This document shows positions 7,339-14,592 of a stretch of DNA of 29,192 nucleotides, piece by piece. The notes below the pieces were generated by a model. It ran no database searches, was not told the DNA's origin, and saw only the letters and a program-made list of their open reading frames with translations. The DNA lies in NCBI GenBank assembly GCA_964580995.1, contig CAZOMV010000077.1, positions 1 to 29,192 on the forward strand, given 5' to 3'. Numbering within the stretch: the first letter of the stretch is position 1; each line of letters starts with the position of its first letter. A program made the position numbers and the translations under genes. This stretch comes from JAKJEP01 sp964580995 (lineage in GTDB: Bacteria; Planctomycetota; Phycisphaerae; Sedimentisphaerales; SM23-30).

Positions 7339-8718
7339 TCATGTCCAGGATAGACCACTATCATCTTCAGCACAATATGCCGAAAGGACTTTATTAATTC
7401 CATTGGCAATCTTTCGGCAATCTCCGGCAGTATACCACTGATTTAAAGGAATATTAATAACACGGTCAAACAGATCGTCTGCAACAGGGCAATCCCCACG
7501 AGTATATTTTGCTTTTCCTCCCTTTTCCACATAAACTGGACAATCAAATGGGCATCCACTATTATCTGAACTGCCCTTAGATAAGAGAGGATACATGTAA
7601 GAATAAATATGCCAGTCGGGCGGTGCGTTTTTGCCTCGTGTTGTACAAACAATCCCCTCTGCATGCAAGGCCTCTGCAATTTTTTCGCTTAAGGAAGGAC
7701 TTTCCGGGAAAAACCGCATTAAGTAACCCAATTCCCCATCCATATCATTAATTTTCTGCGGAACGATTTCACCATAACGTCTTAGTTGTTTGAGAATTCG
7801 CTGTCTTACACTTCTAAAACGTCGTGCTACCGCTTTCACTTTTTTCAGTTGGATGACATCAACAGCCGCTTCTAGCTCTGACATACGATAGTTTGTCCCA
7901 CAGAAGATTTCATTTTTATATCGTGGAGGCGCAAAACGATCCGGCCTCCACAGCCCCCCACATTCAACAAGATGACTCGCCCGCTCCCATAGCCGTTTTT
8001 TATTGGTCAGCAAGAGACCTCCTTCACCACCACCAACGGTTTTGTATGATGAAATGCTAAAGCATCCCAAGTCCCCAATCGTTCCCACGGGCTTTCCACG
8101 ATAGGATGCTCCACATGATTGAGCGCAATCTTCAATCACCTTCAAACCATTTCGTTTGGCAATTCGCATAATTGGTTTCATATCGCAAACACTACCCATT
8201 ACATGAGTAGGCGCGATGGCTATGGTACGTTTATTAATTAGAGGTTCAATTTTAGTAGGATCCATTCCCAACGAGGTATCCACATCGCAAAAAATCGGCA
8301 CACCTTTAGCCATAACGACTGCGGCAGCAGTAGCAAAAAAACCGATTGCCGGGCATATAACCTCTGTACCGGGCCCCACGCCGGCCGCTACGAAAGCAGC
8401 ATGAAGTGCTCCGGTTCCGGAACTCGTCCCGGTACTATATTTGGCATTAAAAACCTTTTTGGCCACTCTTTCATAAGCCTGAACCTTGCTTTCTTTAAGA
8501 CCACTGTAATAATTTGCCAAAAAGGGTCCTTCTCCAATTTCAGCATTTTCTACAACAGAACGGATTTTCTTTTGTACTTTTTTGGGAAAACCAAAACGAT
8601 CGACAATGGACATAAACTCTTCAATTCCAATCTTAGGTTCTCCTCTATCTTCCAGTGTTGAAACTGCTTTTAATCCTCCCTTTAAAGCGAGTGACTCGGT
8701 TTTTCTTTCTGTAGACAT
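7339..8718 (-). CDS. DegT/DnrJ/EryC1-family PLP aminotransferase
   Basis: A 459-residue fold-type I aminotransferase of the sugar-aminotransferase family, which transfers an amino group to keto-sugars or related cyclic ketones for cell-surface or secondary-metabolite sugars. Visible hallmarks are a G-T/SSGTGALHAA phosphate/cofactor segment (residues about 97-108), VIEDCAQ with the pyridine-binding Asp197, and SYKTVGGGEGG with the Schiff-base Lys226. The C-terminal part is Cys-rich (GCPFDCPVY, GDCPVADDLFDR) and ends in the usual NIPLNQWYTAGDCRKIANGI block. It is longer than many family members (about 370-420) because of an N-terminal extension of about 60 residues. ATG 8718 is preceded by AAGGAG at seven bases. 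No sugar-biosynthesis genes sit nearby, so its substrate cannot be inferred. Confidence 0.9.
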   Translation of the reverse strand: MSTERKTESLALKGGLKAVSTLEDRGEPKIGIEEFMSIVDRFGFPKKVQKKIRSVVENAEIGEGPFLANYYSGLKESKVQAYERVAKKVFNAKYSTGTSSGTGALHAAFVAAGVGPGTEVICPAIGFFATAAAVVMAKGVPIFCDVDTSLGMDPTKIEPLINKRTIAIAPTHVMGSVCDMKPIMRIAKRNGLKVIEDCAQSCGASYRGKPVGTIGDLGCFSISSYKTVGGGEGGLLLTNKKRLWERASHLVECGGLWRPDRFAPPRYKNEIFCGTNYRMSELEAAVDVIQLKKVKAVARRFRSVRQRILKQLRRYGEIVPQKINDMDGELGYLMRFFPESPSLSEKIAEALHAEGIVCTTRGKNAPPDWHIYSYMYPLLSKGSSDNSGCPFDCPVYVEKGGKAKYTRGDCPVADDLFDRVINIPLNQWYTAGDCRKIANGINKVLSAYCAEDDSGLSWT

Positions 8719-8739
8719 TTTGGTCTCCTTAAATAATCA

Positions 8740-8925
8740 TGAACTTCATGAAAAAACGCCTCCAAAGGCGAATATTCTATATCTAAACTCTCTGTGAACT
8801 TTCGCTGGGTATTGTGCAACGGCCGACGGACGGTCAGCGGCATGCTCCGCTGGGCCGACCCGCAGGGCGTGCAGGCACACGACGCCTATCACCAATTTAC
8901 CAAAAACATCAAACAAAGACAATGA
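8740..8925 (+). pseudogene. Transposase N-terminal fragment (IS701/IS4-like)
   Basis: A 61-residue frame contains WVLCNGRRTVSGMLRWADPQ and then QAHDAYHQF. This corresponds to the conserved N-terminal block (GRRTV..ML..AD..G..AHDAYHRFF) of IS701/IS4-like DDE transposases. The homologous part is about 8800-8905 and its DNA is GC-rich against AT-rich flanks. Everything downstream of the block, including the catalytic core, is missing, and the frame ends at 8925. It is divergent to and partly overlaps the leader of the aminotransferase gene. Confidence 0.75.
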
Positions 8926-9026
8926 ACAATTCATAAGTGTACTGCAATATTTCTGACGAAAATATGAATGTTAACTTGTGAAGGAGAAATTATTTAACGG
9001 CTGTTCAATATTTACACCGTACAACC

Positions 9027-9215
9027 TACGATTGGTTCATTTCTTGTTTTTGCGGTTTCAGGAAAAACCACATAAACATTTGACTTAGCAAGCCAAGTGT
9101 TATAACGATCATGCCAAACCGGTAGGGCATGTATCGGCTAAAATAGTCGCTTAAATACCCCCCCCACCAGCGAGCCGATGAACACCCCGCCAGACGACAT
9201 TACTACCATTATACA
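9027..9215 (-). pseudogene. MFS transporter C-terminal fragment, frameshifted
   Basis: On the minus strand one frame reads VMSSGGVFIGSLVGG and then, after a one-base shift in a run of eight G (plus-strand C, 9158-9165), YLSDYFSRYMPYRFGM and a final helix ending FMWFFLKPQKQEMNQS before a stop at 9027. That is the last cytoplasmic loop and last two membrane helices of a major-facilitator transporter. With seven G the frame would be continuous. The rest of the gene is absent; homology stops at about 9215. Confidence 0.7.
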
Positions 9216-9331
9216 GTGCCTACCTGATTGTTTCTACCCCTTTTTTCCGGCCGTTAATTCCCCAAGGCTCCCTTACCCCTTGCGGTAAGCGAGCCTTTCG
9301 CGTTTGACGAACGGCTTCGAGGTAAACCAAA

Positions 9332-9616
9332 ATGACAGGAAACAAACCGTTAAAGAAGATCAGTGCCGGCCCGGTTTCGGCAGCACTGTGGGAGAACGAA
9401 ATCAAGGTGAATGGTCAGGCCAAGACCGTGCTAAAGGCATCGATACAGAGACGGTTCAAGGATCGGGATGGAACCTGGAAATCAACCACAAGCTTCAGCC
9501 GTAACGAGATTCCGCTGGCCATTCATTGCCTGGAAAAGGCATTTGAAACTATGCTGGGGGAAGAGAATGGTGAAGTGGCGGAGAATGGAACTGCCGAGGA
9601 AGAAGTGGTGATGTGA
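9332..9616 (+). CDS. Conserved small protein of unknown function, copy 2
   Basis: A 94-residue paralogue of the product at 45-329, differing at only a few positions (for example IPMAI to IPLAI and FEAML to FETML). The pattern is the same: a beta-rich N-terminal half with ALWEN and a basic RRFKDRDG-W turn, then a helix and an acidic tail. ATG 9332 is the only usable start, since TAA lies in frame about 12 bases upstream. No clear Shine-Dalgarno is visible; GAGGTAAACC upstream offers GAGG at about 14 bases. It is followed by a terminator. Confidence 0.8.
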   Translation: MTGNKPLKKISAGPVSAALWENEIKVNGQAKTVLKASIQRRFKDRDGTWKSTTSFSRNEIPLAIHCLEKAFETMLGEENGEVAENGTAEEEVVM

Positions 9617-9640
9617 GGGCAATGCCGAAAGAGTGTTTTT

Positions 9641-9673
9641 AAAAGCGGCTCCGGTGTTTTGAGGAGCCGCTTT
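9641..9673 (+). terminator. Rho-independent terminator of repeat unit 2
   Basis: AAAGCGGCTCC/GGAGCCGCTTT stem with GGTGTTTTGA loop, as in copy 1. The T tract is broken (TTTATTTCC), so it may be weaker than the one at 354. Confidence 0.85.
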
Positions 9674-9681
9674 ATTTCCTT

Positions 9682-9864
9682 ATGGGTGATCAGAATCAAG
9701 AGAAGTCAAAAGCCTACACGTGTGGATGTGGAATTATCTCTCCTGGAATTGCGGAATCATGCGGTACCAAGTACAAGATTACCCGCAGATTCCCTGAGAT
9801 GTCTGTAGCCGATACCAAAATTTTCCGTTCTAAAAAGCGTGCCCTGCGGCAATTACAGGAATGA
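9682..9864 (+). CDS. Hypothetical 60-residue ORF
   Basis: It begins inside the repeat unit (MGDQNQEKSKAY) and continues past its end into unique DNA. It has four Cys (CGCG near residue 14, one near 27) and a basic C-terminal half (FRSKKRALRQLQE). The matching ORF in copy 1 stops after 16 residues. The only purine-rich site (GGAG in the terminator arm) is 15 bases away, so translation is doubtful. It ends one base before the stop of the convergent phosphatase remnant. No family recognised. Confidence 0.35.
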   Translation: MGDQNQEKSKAYTCGCGIISPGIAESCGTKYKITRRFPEMSVADTKIFRSKKRALRQLQE

Positions 9865-10169
9865 CTACCATAGGCCTAACCTTTCTGACTTTAGCAGTCT
9901 GATCAATTCCGGGTGATTGTAGGAATAAATGTCAGGGATGCCGAAAACTAGAATCCGTTTTTGCAGATAGATGCGCGGGAATCTGAGGGCGATTTCCTTC
10001 CTTTGCGTTTCCTCCATCACAATGATGGTATCTGCCCAAGCAAGCTGGCGTTCAGTTACGGATTGGCTATTGTGAAGCCCGGCTGATTGGGTTTCATATC
10101 GATCTCGAAAGATCCTTTCTGCGGTCTTGCTCCGGTTCAGACCTTGGTTACAGATAAAAAAATATTCAT
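9865..10169 (-). pseudogene. Low-molecular-weight protein tyrosine phosphatase, frameshifted start
   Basis: The minus-strand frame carries CNQGLNRS (the C-x5-R-S phosphatase loop), ETQSAGLHNS, TERQLAWADTIIVMEE, RKEIALRFP and IPDIYSYNHPELIRLL. This matches the roughly 105-residue predicted tyrosine phosphatase family (COG4551 type), which removes phosphate from phosphotyrosine. The expected ATG at 10169 is in another frame. A T run of seven (plus-strand A, 10156-10162) would need eight to give MNIFFICNQG. The productive frame has no start codon after an upstream stop. So the gene is either broken by a one-base deletion or affected by a sequencing error in the homopolymer. Confidence 0.8.
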
Positions 10170-10212
10170 GAGTGAAGCGTCATCGTGGGAATATAAATGT
10201 TACGGTTGCAAA

Positions 10213-10275
10213 CCAAGCGGCTCTCCACCAGGTGAAGCCGCTTGGCTTCTAAAAATAGGTGATCAAAATGGACGA
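10213..10275. repeat. Diverged third footprint of the repeat-unit end
   Basis: CCAAGCGG (10213-10220) pairs with CCGCTTGG (10238-10245) around a loop, followed after about a dozen bases by ATAGGTGATCAAAAT. The order hairpin, short AT stretch, GGTGATCA-AAT is the same as after both small-protein genes (terminator then TATGGGTGATCAGAATC). No small-protein sequence precedes it here. On the minus strand the hairpin lies in the leader of the phosphatase remnant. Confidence 0.5.
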
Positions 10276-10489
10276 TAAATCGTACCCAAGTGAGAATAGG
10301 TTAACCACGCGGATAGTTTCGGTCCTGCAAGAGCAGTGGCGGGAGGAGATTGAGAAAGCGGTGGATCGGGTTAAGATGAAAACATTGGGGAAGAGAAGCC
10401 GTAGTGACAAATGGCTGCGGCACTTGTGGTACCGAGATGAAGCATTGAGCAGCCGACAATCTGGAGGGCCTACGATCGCGCAGGAGTGA
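10268..10489 (+). CDS. Hypothetical basic protein
   Basis: A 73-residue frame from ATG 10268 (a GTG at 10259 is also possible) begins MDDKSYPSENRL and continues with a charged helical stretch LQEQWREEIEKAVDRVKMKTLG and then RSRSDKWLRHLWYRDEALS. No family recognised. It ends five bases before the apparent end of an IS21-like remnant, so the natural C-terminus may have been replaced. No good ribosome site. Confidence 0.35.
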   Translation: MDDKSYPSENRLTTRIVSVLQEQWREEIEKAVDRVKMKTLGKRSRSDKWLRHLWYRDEALSSRQSGGPTIAQE

Positions 10490-10493
10490 AATA

Positions 10494-10706
10494 TGTCACC
10501 GGGCGGATTAAAATGTACCACGACGGGGCGAGTCAAAATCGACCATCTGGGGTAAAAAATATCATTCTTTTTCCTTTTGGCAAGCTTTATTTTTCAGCCG
10601 ATAGCTCTGGCCGATAATCTGGATGATTTCGGCATGGTGCAGGAAGCGGTCCAGGATGGCGGTGGCGGACGGCACATCGCCCAGCAGTTTGCCCCAGTCC
10701 TCCATC
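10494..10706 (-). mobile_element. istB: IS21-family element, terminal remnant with istB 3' end
   Basis: The outer part carries two spaced terminal repeats, GGGCG-RRTYAAAATNKACCAY at 10501-10521 and 10526-10546, a hallmark of IS21-type ends; the end would be TGTCACC at 10494. Inside, the minus strand (10562-10706) encodes EDWGKLLGDVPSATAILDRF and then HAEIIQIIGQSYRLKNK, the C-terminus of the IstB ATPase that helps the IstA transposase choose target DNA. The remaining roughly 200 residues of IstB and all of IstA are missing. The break falls at ATCGAT near 10704-10709. Confidence 0.8.
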
Positions 10707-10905
10707 GATCATAGGCAAGCACAGGCAGCAAGCTGATAAACTCTGCAACCTTTTTTTCGGGATTGGACTCATTGACATTCAGGCAGCAACTGTAATCGGC
10801 AATCTGCCTCAATGCTCTATTCGGAGCGAAGTCAAAAACGTAACACTCTTTTTTGATTATTTGTTCCCGATTCGGCGTTGCCCCATCTGGATTCATACCA
10901 TAGAC
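10705..10905 (-). pseudogene. Fragment of a restriction-type DEAD/DEAH helicase
   Basis: About 66 residues in one minus-strand frame: VYGMNPDGATPNREQIIKK, ECYVFDFAPNRALRQIADYS, NPEKKVAEFISLLPVLAYD. The CYVFDFAPNR.L block is typical of helicase subunits of type I/III-like restriction systems, just after the motor domains. Both ends are cut, by the IS21 remnant on one side and by IS3-like DNA on the other. No methylase or specificity gene is nearby. Confidence 0.6.
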
Positions 10906-10912
10906 ATGCTTA

Positions 10913-11266
10913 TTGGCGTCGCCAGAGCGTCAGGGCAGAGGAATACAACCCTTCCCGGCGCAGGAGGGCACCGATTTGCCCTGATCCGGTACATTTTTGG
11001 GCTTCTTCGACAATACGGGCCTTGTATTTCGCCGTAAACCGTCGCCGCTGGGGGTGAGCAGAGACCTCCGGATTGGGGGGGGGAGGGGGTGGCCGCCGCG
11101 TGGATGGCCACTCCGTTCGGATCGCCTCCGCTACGCTGCGGCTCTCCTCTCTCCGTGCCCAACCACCTCTTTTTCATAGTATTATTCATGGTATCTAACA
11201 TAAGTATTATCTCCTTGCCCTCCAGTCTAATTAATGGCAAGGAACTGTCTCACTTATTCTGGCACA
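10913..11266 (-). pseudogene. IS3-family orfA N-terminal remnant
   Basis: The minus-strand frame reads VAEAIRTEWPSTRRPPPPPP, then NPEVSAHPQRRRFTAKYKAR, IVEEAQKCTGSGQIGALL and REGLYSSALTLWRRQ. This is the helix-turn-helix N-terminus of an OrfA transposase subunit of an IS3 subgroup. The proline run is coded by a run of nine C. No start codon can be fixed with confidence. TGTGCCAGAATAAGTGAGAC, read inward from 11266, looks like the element's terminal sequence. The rest of orfA and all of orfB are absent; it stops at 10913 against the helicase fragment. Confidence 0.75.
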
Positions 11267-12054
11267 GAGGGCAGACCCTTTTAATTGGACTTGAGTTTAA
11301 CCTGTAACGATTCCAATATTACTATTCATTCTGCCCCTTTCTTATCCGGAAATTTGTTGAAATCTACGATGGCGCAAGAAATTATGGATCGCCAGAATTA
11401 ACGATAATGCCTTATCTTATAATTCGTGATTATTGTATGGACATAAAGTGACGATAGTGCTATTATATCTTGCATAAACGTTAATTCGCATAAATTGACT
11501 CAAAAACGAATAAATGCATAGATAGGACCGCCCTAATAAAAAGAAGGTGAACCGAGCAAAAAAAGGCGGAAAAAAACATCAGCGTCAAAAATTTGTCATC
11601 CCCTTGTTATCGGGAAACTGGAGCTGTTTTTGGATGTCCTTATCGACTTTTGGCGGTTACGTCAAAAAAGATACTGATTTGATGCGAGAAGATATTCTTA
11701 TATGCAAAATGGTTGTGACGTTTGTGTGTCCGGCTGCACCAAACCCGCACAGAAAAAAACTCGGACCGGATTGCATCTGACGGTCGAACAGGTTCGCCTG
11801 GCCGCCAGTGCCTGAATTACCGCACAACAGGTGAAACCTTCTGTCCAATACCTTTTCTTTCAAAAAATCGCCGATGCGATAACGTATCATCAGATTCGCA
11901 ATCGAGACTCACGGGTTTCCCACTGGAAACAAACCATAAAAGAACGGAAATCCAAGGGAATCCGTCTCCATAAAATTCCTTCGTGCATACCCTTGGAAAC
12001 GTAACTATGTCGCGATGTAGTACTAGGTAATCGTGAAGAGTATAAATCCCTAAT
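11267..12054. other. Gene-poor stretch
   Basis: No recognisable gene. A 77-residue plus-strand frame (GTG 11547 to 11780) and overlapping frames on both strands have unconvincing sequences, so I do not call them. A 9-bp inverted repeat, GAATTAACG (11395-11403) and CGTTAATTC (11479-11487), lies 75 bases apart in AT-rich DNA. Confidence 0.5.
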
Positions 12055-12091
12055 TATTATAGAGTTGGCAGGCTTGGCGGGGTAGCCAAGC
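12055..12091 (+). promoter_or_regulatory. Promoter -10 and leader hairpin
   Basis: TATTAT at 12055-12060 could be a -10 box. About a dozen bases later comes a 7-bp stem GCTTGGC (12072-12078) / GCCAAGC (12085-12091) with loop GGGGTA, followed by TTTTAATTT. It has the form of a short terminator or attenuator placed before the glycosidase gene, and the same loop-plus-GCC pattern as the hairpin before the UlaG-like gene. Confidence 0.5.
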
Positions 12092-12138
12092 TTTTAATTT
12101 GAGAAATGTCGGATACGTGTTGTTTGAAAGGATTTGGT

Positions 12139-13794
12139 ATGAGAGTGCTCCTGACGGTGTTCATTAGTATGGCTCCTTTCGTCGTTGGTCAATCTGTTGA
12201 TGTTAATTCAAACATTCCGAAATGGCTGGCAGAGTCCGAGACATACGGCGTAGGGGTCCATGACCTGGATCAGGTCCAAGGGACTTGTTGGAAATTCATT
12301 ACCCATTGCCCGGACAATGAAATGTTCTTACGCGAAGCAAAAGTCAGGGGGATTAAAACATTTCCGTATTTGACCTTTTATCAGCTTCCGATCAATGTTA
12401 GTTATACAAATATACGGTTGATGGATCACACGGACTGGATTCTGATTAATGAGAGCGGAGAATGGGTACGATCCTGTTTTTGGGAACCAGAGGATCATAA
12501 GAACTGGTATAGTGTATGTCCGAATGTAAAAGAGTATGCAGATGCCATTCTCAAGAATATCGAGGATCTTATGAAAAAAGGTGCCTCAGGTTTTTTCCTC
12601 GATAACATTTGGGAAATCCCAGACTACTGTTACGGTGACCAGTTGGGAAAACACAAGCACATGTTCTCTTCGCAGAAGGAAGCCTTTGCTGATTTGATCA
12701 GGAGGGCCCGGCTGATTGTCAAAAAGTACGATCCGGACGGTGCCGTGCTGATCAATTCAGGCTTTCCAACCGCTCACCTCGATCAGTACTGGCCCCTGGC
12801 CGATGCCGGAATGATTGAAAGTTACATCTGCACGTGGATATCTGACAAGCGGCAGAGTAACTGGCATAAGGACTGGAATGGAAAGGATAAAATGATCCCG
12901 CCGGGTAAACAGATCTGTACGCTGAGCTATATTGGTTATACCCAGAATCCGCTAAAAGATGATTTGTATTTTTGTTATGCTTCCGCTCGCCTGATGAATT
13001 TCATCTGGAACGCCGGCTGTGAGCCGCGGCTTATTAGCGACCCGGATGTAAAGCGCATTTATGCGCTGACCATTGGTCAGCCCACGACCGAAGAAAAGAT
13101 AGAAGATGAAATCCACTACCGTATTTTTCGCAACGGTATCGTTGCCGTTAATCCCACGGACCAGGAAAAGTACGTAAAGATAAAGCAGGAGTGGATTCCA
13201 ACACACTCCCTGTACGACCACTACCATGACTCCTATATTGACCTCGCGAACGGGGAAGTGAATTTACAGATGCCTCCCCAGAGTGGTCGGGTATGGCTTT
13301 TTAAGATTTCACCTGAAGCTTTTCAAAAATATAGCCAAAATAAGCATTCCTATATACTGACCGTTAATACGGAACCGGGGCTGGGAAAAACCTGGTTTGA
13401 AGTGGATGGTGTTCCTTTCATCACCCATTGCGGCCTTCGGAAAGTCGAGTACGTAAAAGGGGGCAACTACGGCTGCTTTACAGTTGAGTTCGATTCGCCG
13501 GGATGGCATGTGATCAAGGTCCTTGATGAACAGGTCCATGAGCTGCTGGTCCCTGCCAGCTACAGTACCGCTTTCGAGCTTAATCAACTGGATATTCCAG
13601 GTGTCCCCGACAATGATAAGCAAGTGCCTGAGCAGCTTGGGAAGCTGATGGACCCAGTCAACCCGCAAGAGTTGCCTACCGGAAAACCTTACCTCTTTAC
13701 CGAATGGTCAGGTGCGTTGTCAAACAAAGAAAAGGAGATCAAGCTTTATGTCGATAAGAACATGAGCGTGACGGCACAGTATGAGCAGAAATAG
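12139..13794 (+). CDS. Secreted putative glycoside hydrolase with InlB-like C-terminal repeat
   Basis: A 551-residue exported protein. I choose ATG 12139 (MRVLLTVFIS) over 12106 because GAAAGGA lies about eight bases upstream and the signal peptide then starts properly, with cleavage likely after VVG. The middle looks like a TIM-barrel hydrolase: GIKTFPYLTFY, WYSVCPNVKEYAD, KGASGFFLDNIWE and DGAVLINSG have the look of strands carrying catalytic acids, as in GH114-like or GHL families. The C-terminus has WSGALSNKEKEIKLYVDKNM followed by SVTAQYE, the pattern of divergent InlB B-repeats seen in secreted planctomycete proteins. Its own leader and -10 box are visible; the next gene is distant. The substrate is unknown. 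Confidence 0.65.
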   Translation: MRVLLTVFISMAPFVVGQSVDVNSNIPKWLAESETYGVGVHDLDQVQGTCWKFITHCPDNEMFLREAKVRGIKTFPYLTFYQLPINVSYTNIRLMDHTDWILINESGEWVRSCFWEPEDHKNWYSVCPNVKEYADAILKNIEDLMKKGASGFFLDNIWEIPDYCYGDQLGKHKHMFSSQKEAFADLIRRARLIVKKYDPDGAVLINSGFPTAHLDQYWPLADAGMIESYICTWISDKRQSNWHKDWNGKDKMIPPGKQICTLSYIGYTQNPLKDDLYFCYASARLMNFIWNAGCEPRLISDPDVKRIYALTIGQPTTEEKIEDEIHYRIFRNGIVAVNPTDQEKYVKIKQEWIPTHSLYDHYHDSYIDLANGEVNLQMPPQSGRVWLFKISPEAFQKYSQNKHSYILTVNTEPGLGKTWFEVDGVPFITHCGLRKVEYVKGGNYGCFTVEFDSPGWHVIKVLDEQVHELLVPASYSTAFELNQLDIPGVPDNDKQVPEQLGKLMDPVNPQELPTGKPYLFTEWSGALSNKEKEIKLYVDKNMSVTAQYEQK

Positions 13795-13891
13795 AGCTTG
13801 CCTTTTATAGGTTTGGGGTTTGGAAGGATAAGCGATTGAGGAAATAAATGCGTCAGACTCCAAATTGATGCTCGCATCTTATATGTCCCCC

Positions 13892-13976
13892 TATAATATA
13901 TCCTTGCGCTTTGGCGGCTTAAGATAAAATTAATTGGGTGTAACCAGCCGAGCGCGCTATTATAAGGTCCTATAAT
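13892..13976 (+). promoter_or_regulatory. Two CC-TATAAT promoter-like boxes
   Basis: TATAAT at 13892-13897 within CCCCCTATAATATA and at 13971-13976 within GTCCTATAATTAGG. The second shares CCTATAATTAG with the promoter at 4430. No good -35 element is seen for either. They precede the ISKra4 remnant. Confidence 0.4.
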
Positions 13977-14076
13977 TAGGGTAGTTATGGCGTTTTATAG
14001 ATGTTACAATGGGTTTCGAAAGGCTAAACATTTCGGAATGGAAGCCATGGATAACCTTTTTATAGGAGACCCAAGG

Positions 14077-14334
14077 ATGATGGTAACACACGAACAGGCG
14101 TTTCTCAAGGCCAAAAAGGAATTTGAGAGTATGATGGAATTGGCAAAACAGGCAGCCAGCACCGGGGTCTTGGTCCACCAGGTCGAGGCCGATCTCTGGG
14201 AAGGATTGCTGAGGATGGGCCGCCACCTGCTTCAGGGCTATGTGGAGACCCAGGGTACCGGGGATCTGGGTCCCACGCTGGAGTATGAAGGACAACCACA
14301 CCAACCAAACAATAAAACCAATCACGAGATATGA
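14077..14334 (+). pseudogene. ISKra4-family transposase N-terminal remnant
   Basis: From MMVTHEQAFLKAKKEFESMM the frame runs into VHQVEADLWEGLLRMGRHLL and QGYVETQGTGDLGPTLEYEG. This is the opening block of ISKra4-family transposases (HEVE-DLW..LL.LGRRLLQ....QG.GD.G), usually followed by a DDE catalytic core of several hundred residues. Here it diverges after EYEGQ and stops at 14334. AAGGA precedes the tandem ATGs at 14077 and 14080; a longer frame from 13987 exists but adds nothing recognisable. Confidence 0.75.
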
Positions 14335-14496
14335 CGATAAAACAATCTTTTTGCAGGGAGAAAATCTAGTGGGAAGGTAGTAGAATTTTGAATACCTGAG
14401 TATGTCTCGTAAATGAACGATGAAGTTAATAAATAATTATGTCGTAAAACCTGTTAACGTGTGACTGATTAGTTCCATCATCACACACGCGATAGA

Positions 14497-14592
14497 AAGG
14501 AGGTTAAAAATATGACGTAATTTTAATAAGGTTTACTATTGGTTTTCTTTCTATTGTGTTATTTTTCATTTATTGAGGAGAAAGTTATTATA
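14497..14592 (+). promoter_or_regulatory. Ribosome sites and two-codon minigene before the LamG gene
   Basis: A very strong AAAGGAGG (14497-14504) leads to ATG 14512, but the frame closes at once (ATG ACG TAA). A second site, GAGGAG (14575-14580), sits six bases before ATT ATA (14587-14592), in frame with the LamG protein, at a place where no ATG, GTG or TTG exists. Either an ATT/ATA start is used or the original start has mutated. Confidence 0.5.

Larger units (their letters stand above)
9288..9716 (+). repeat. 430-bp direct repeat unit, copy 2
   Basis: Co-linear with 1-429 with no net gaps and only scattered substitutions. The copies start together at the window edge and diverge together after AAAAGCCTA. 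The distance between the copies is 9287 bases. The substitutions that remove the upstream ATG (24 becomes 9311) show which start is conserved. Confidence 0.95.

Noticed and set aside
11077..11085. Run of nine G as a phase-variation tract.
   Set aside because: On the minus strand it codes the proline run of an IS3 orfA remnant in the correct frame; it is not a switch in a working gene.
11547..11973. Overlapping ORFs of 77-83 residues on both strands.
   Set aside because: Sequences look random, start codons lack ribosome sites and no family resemblance was seen.
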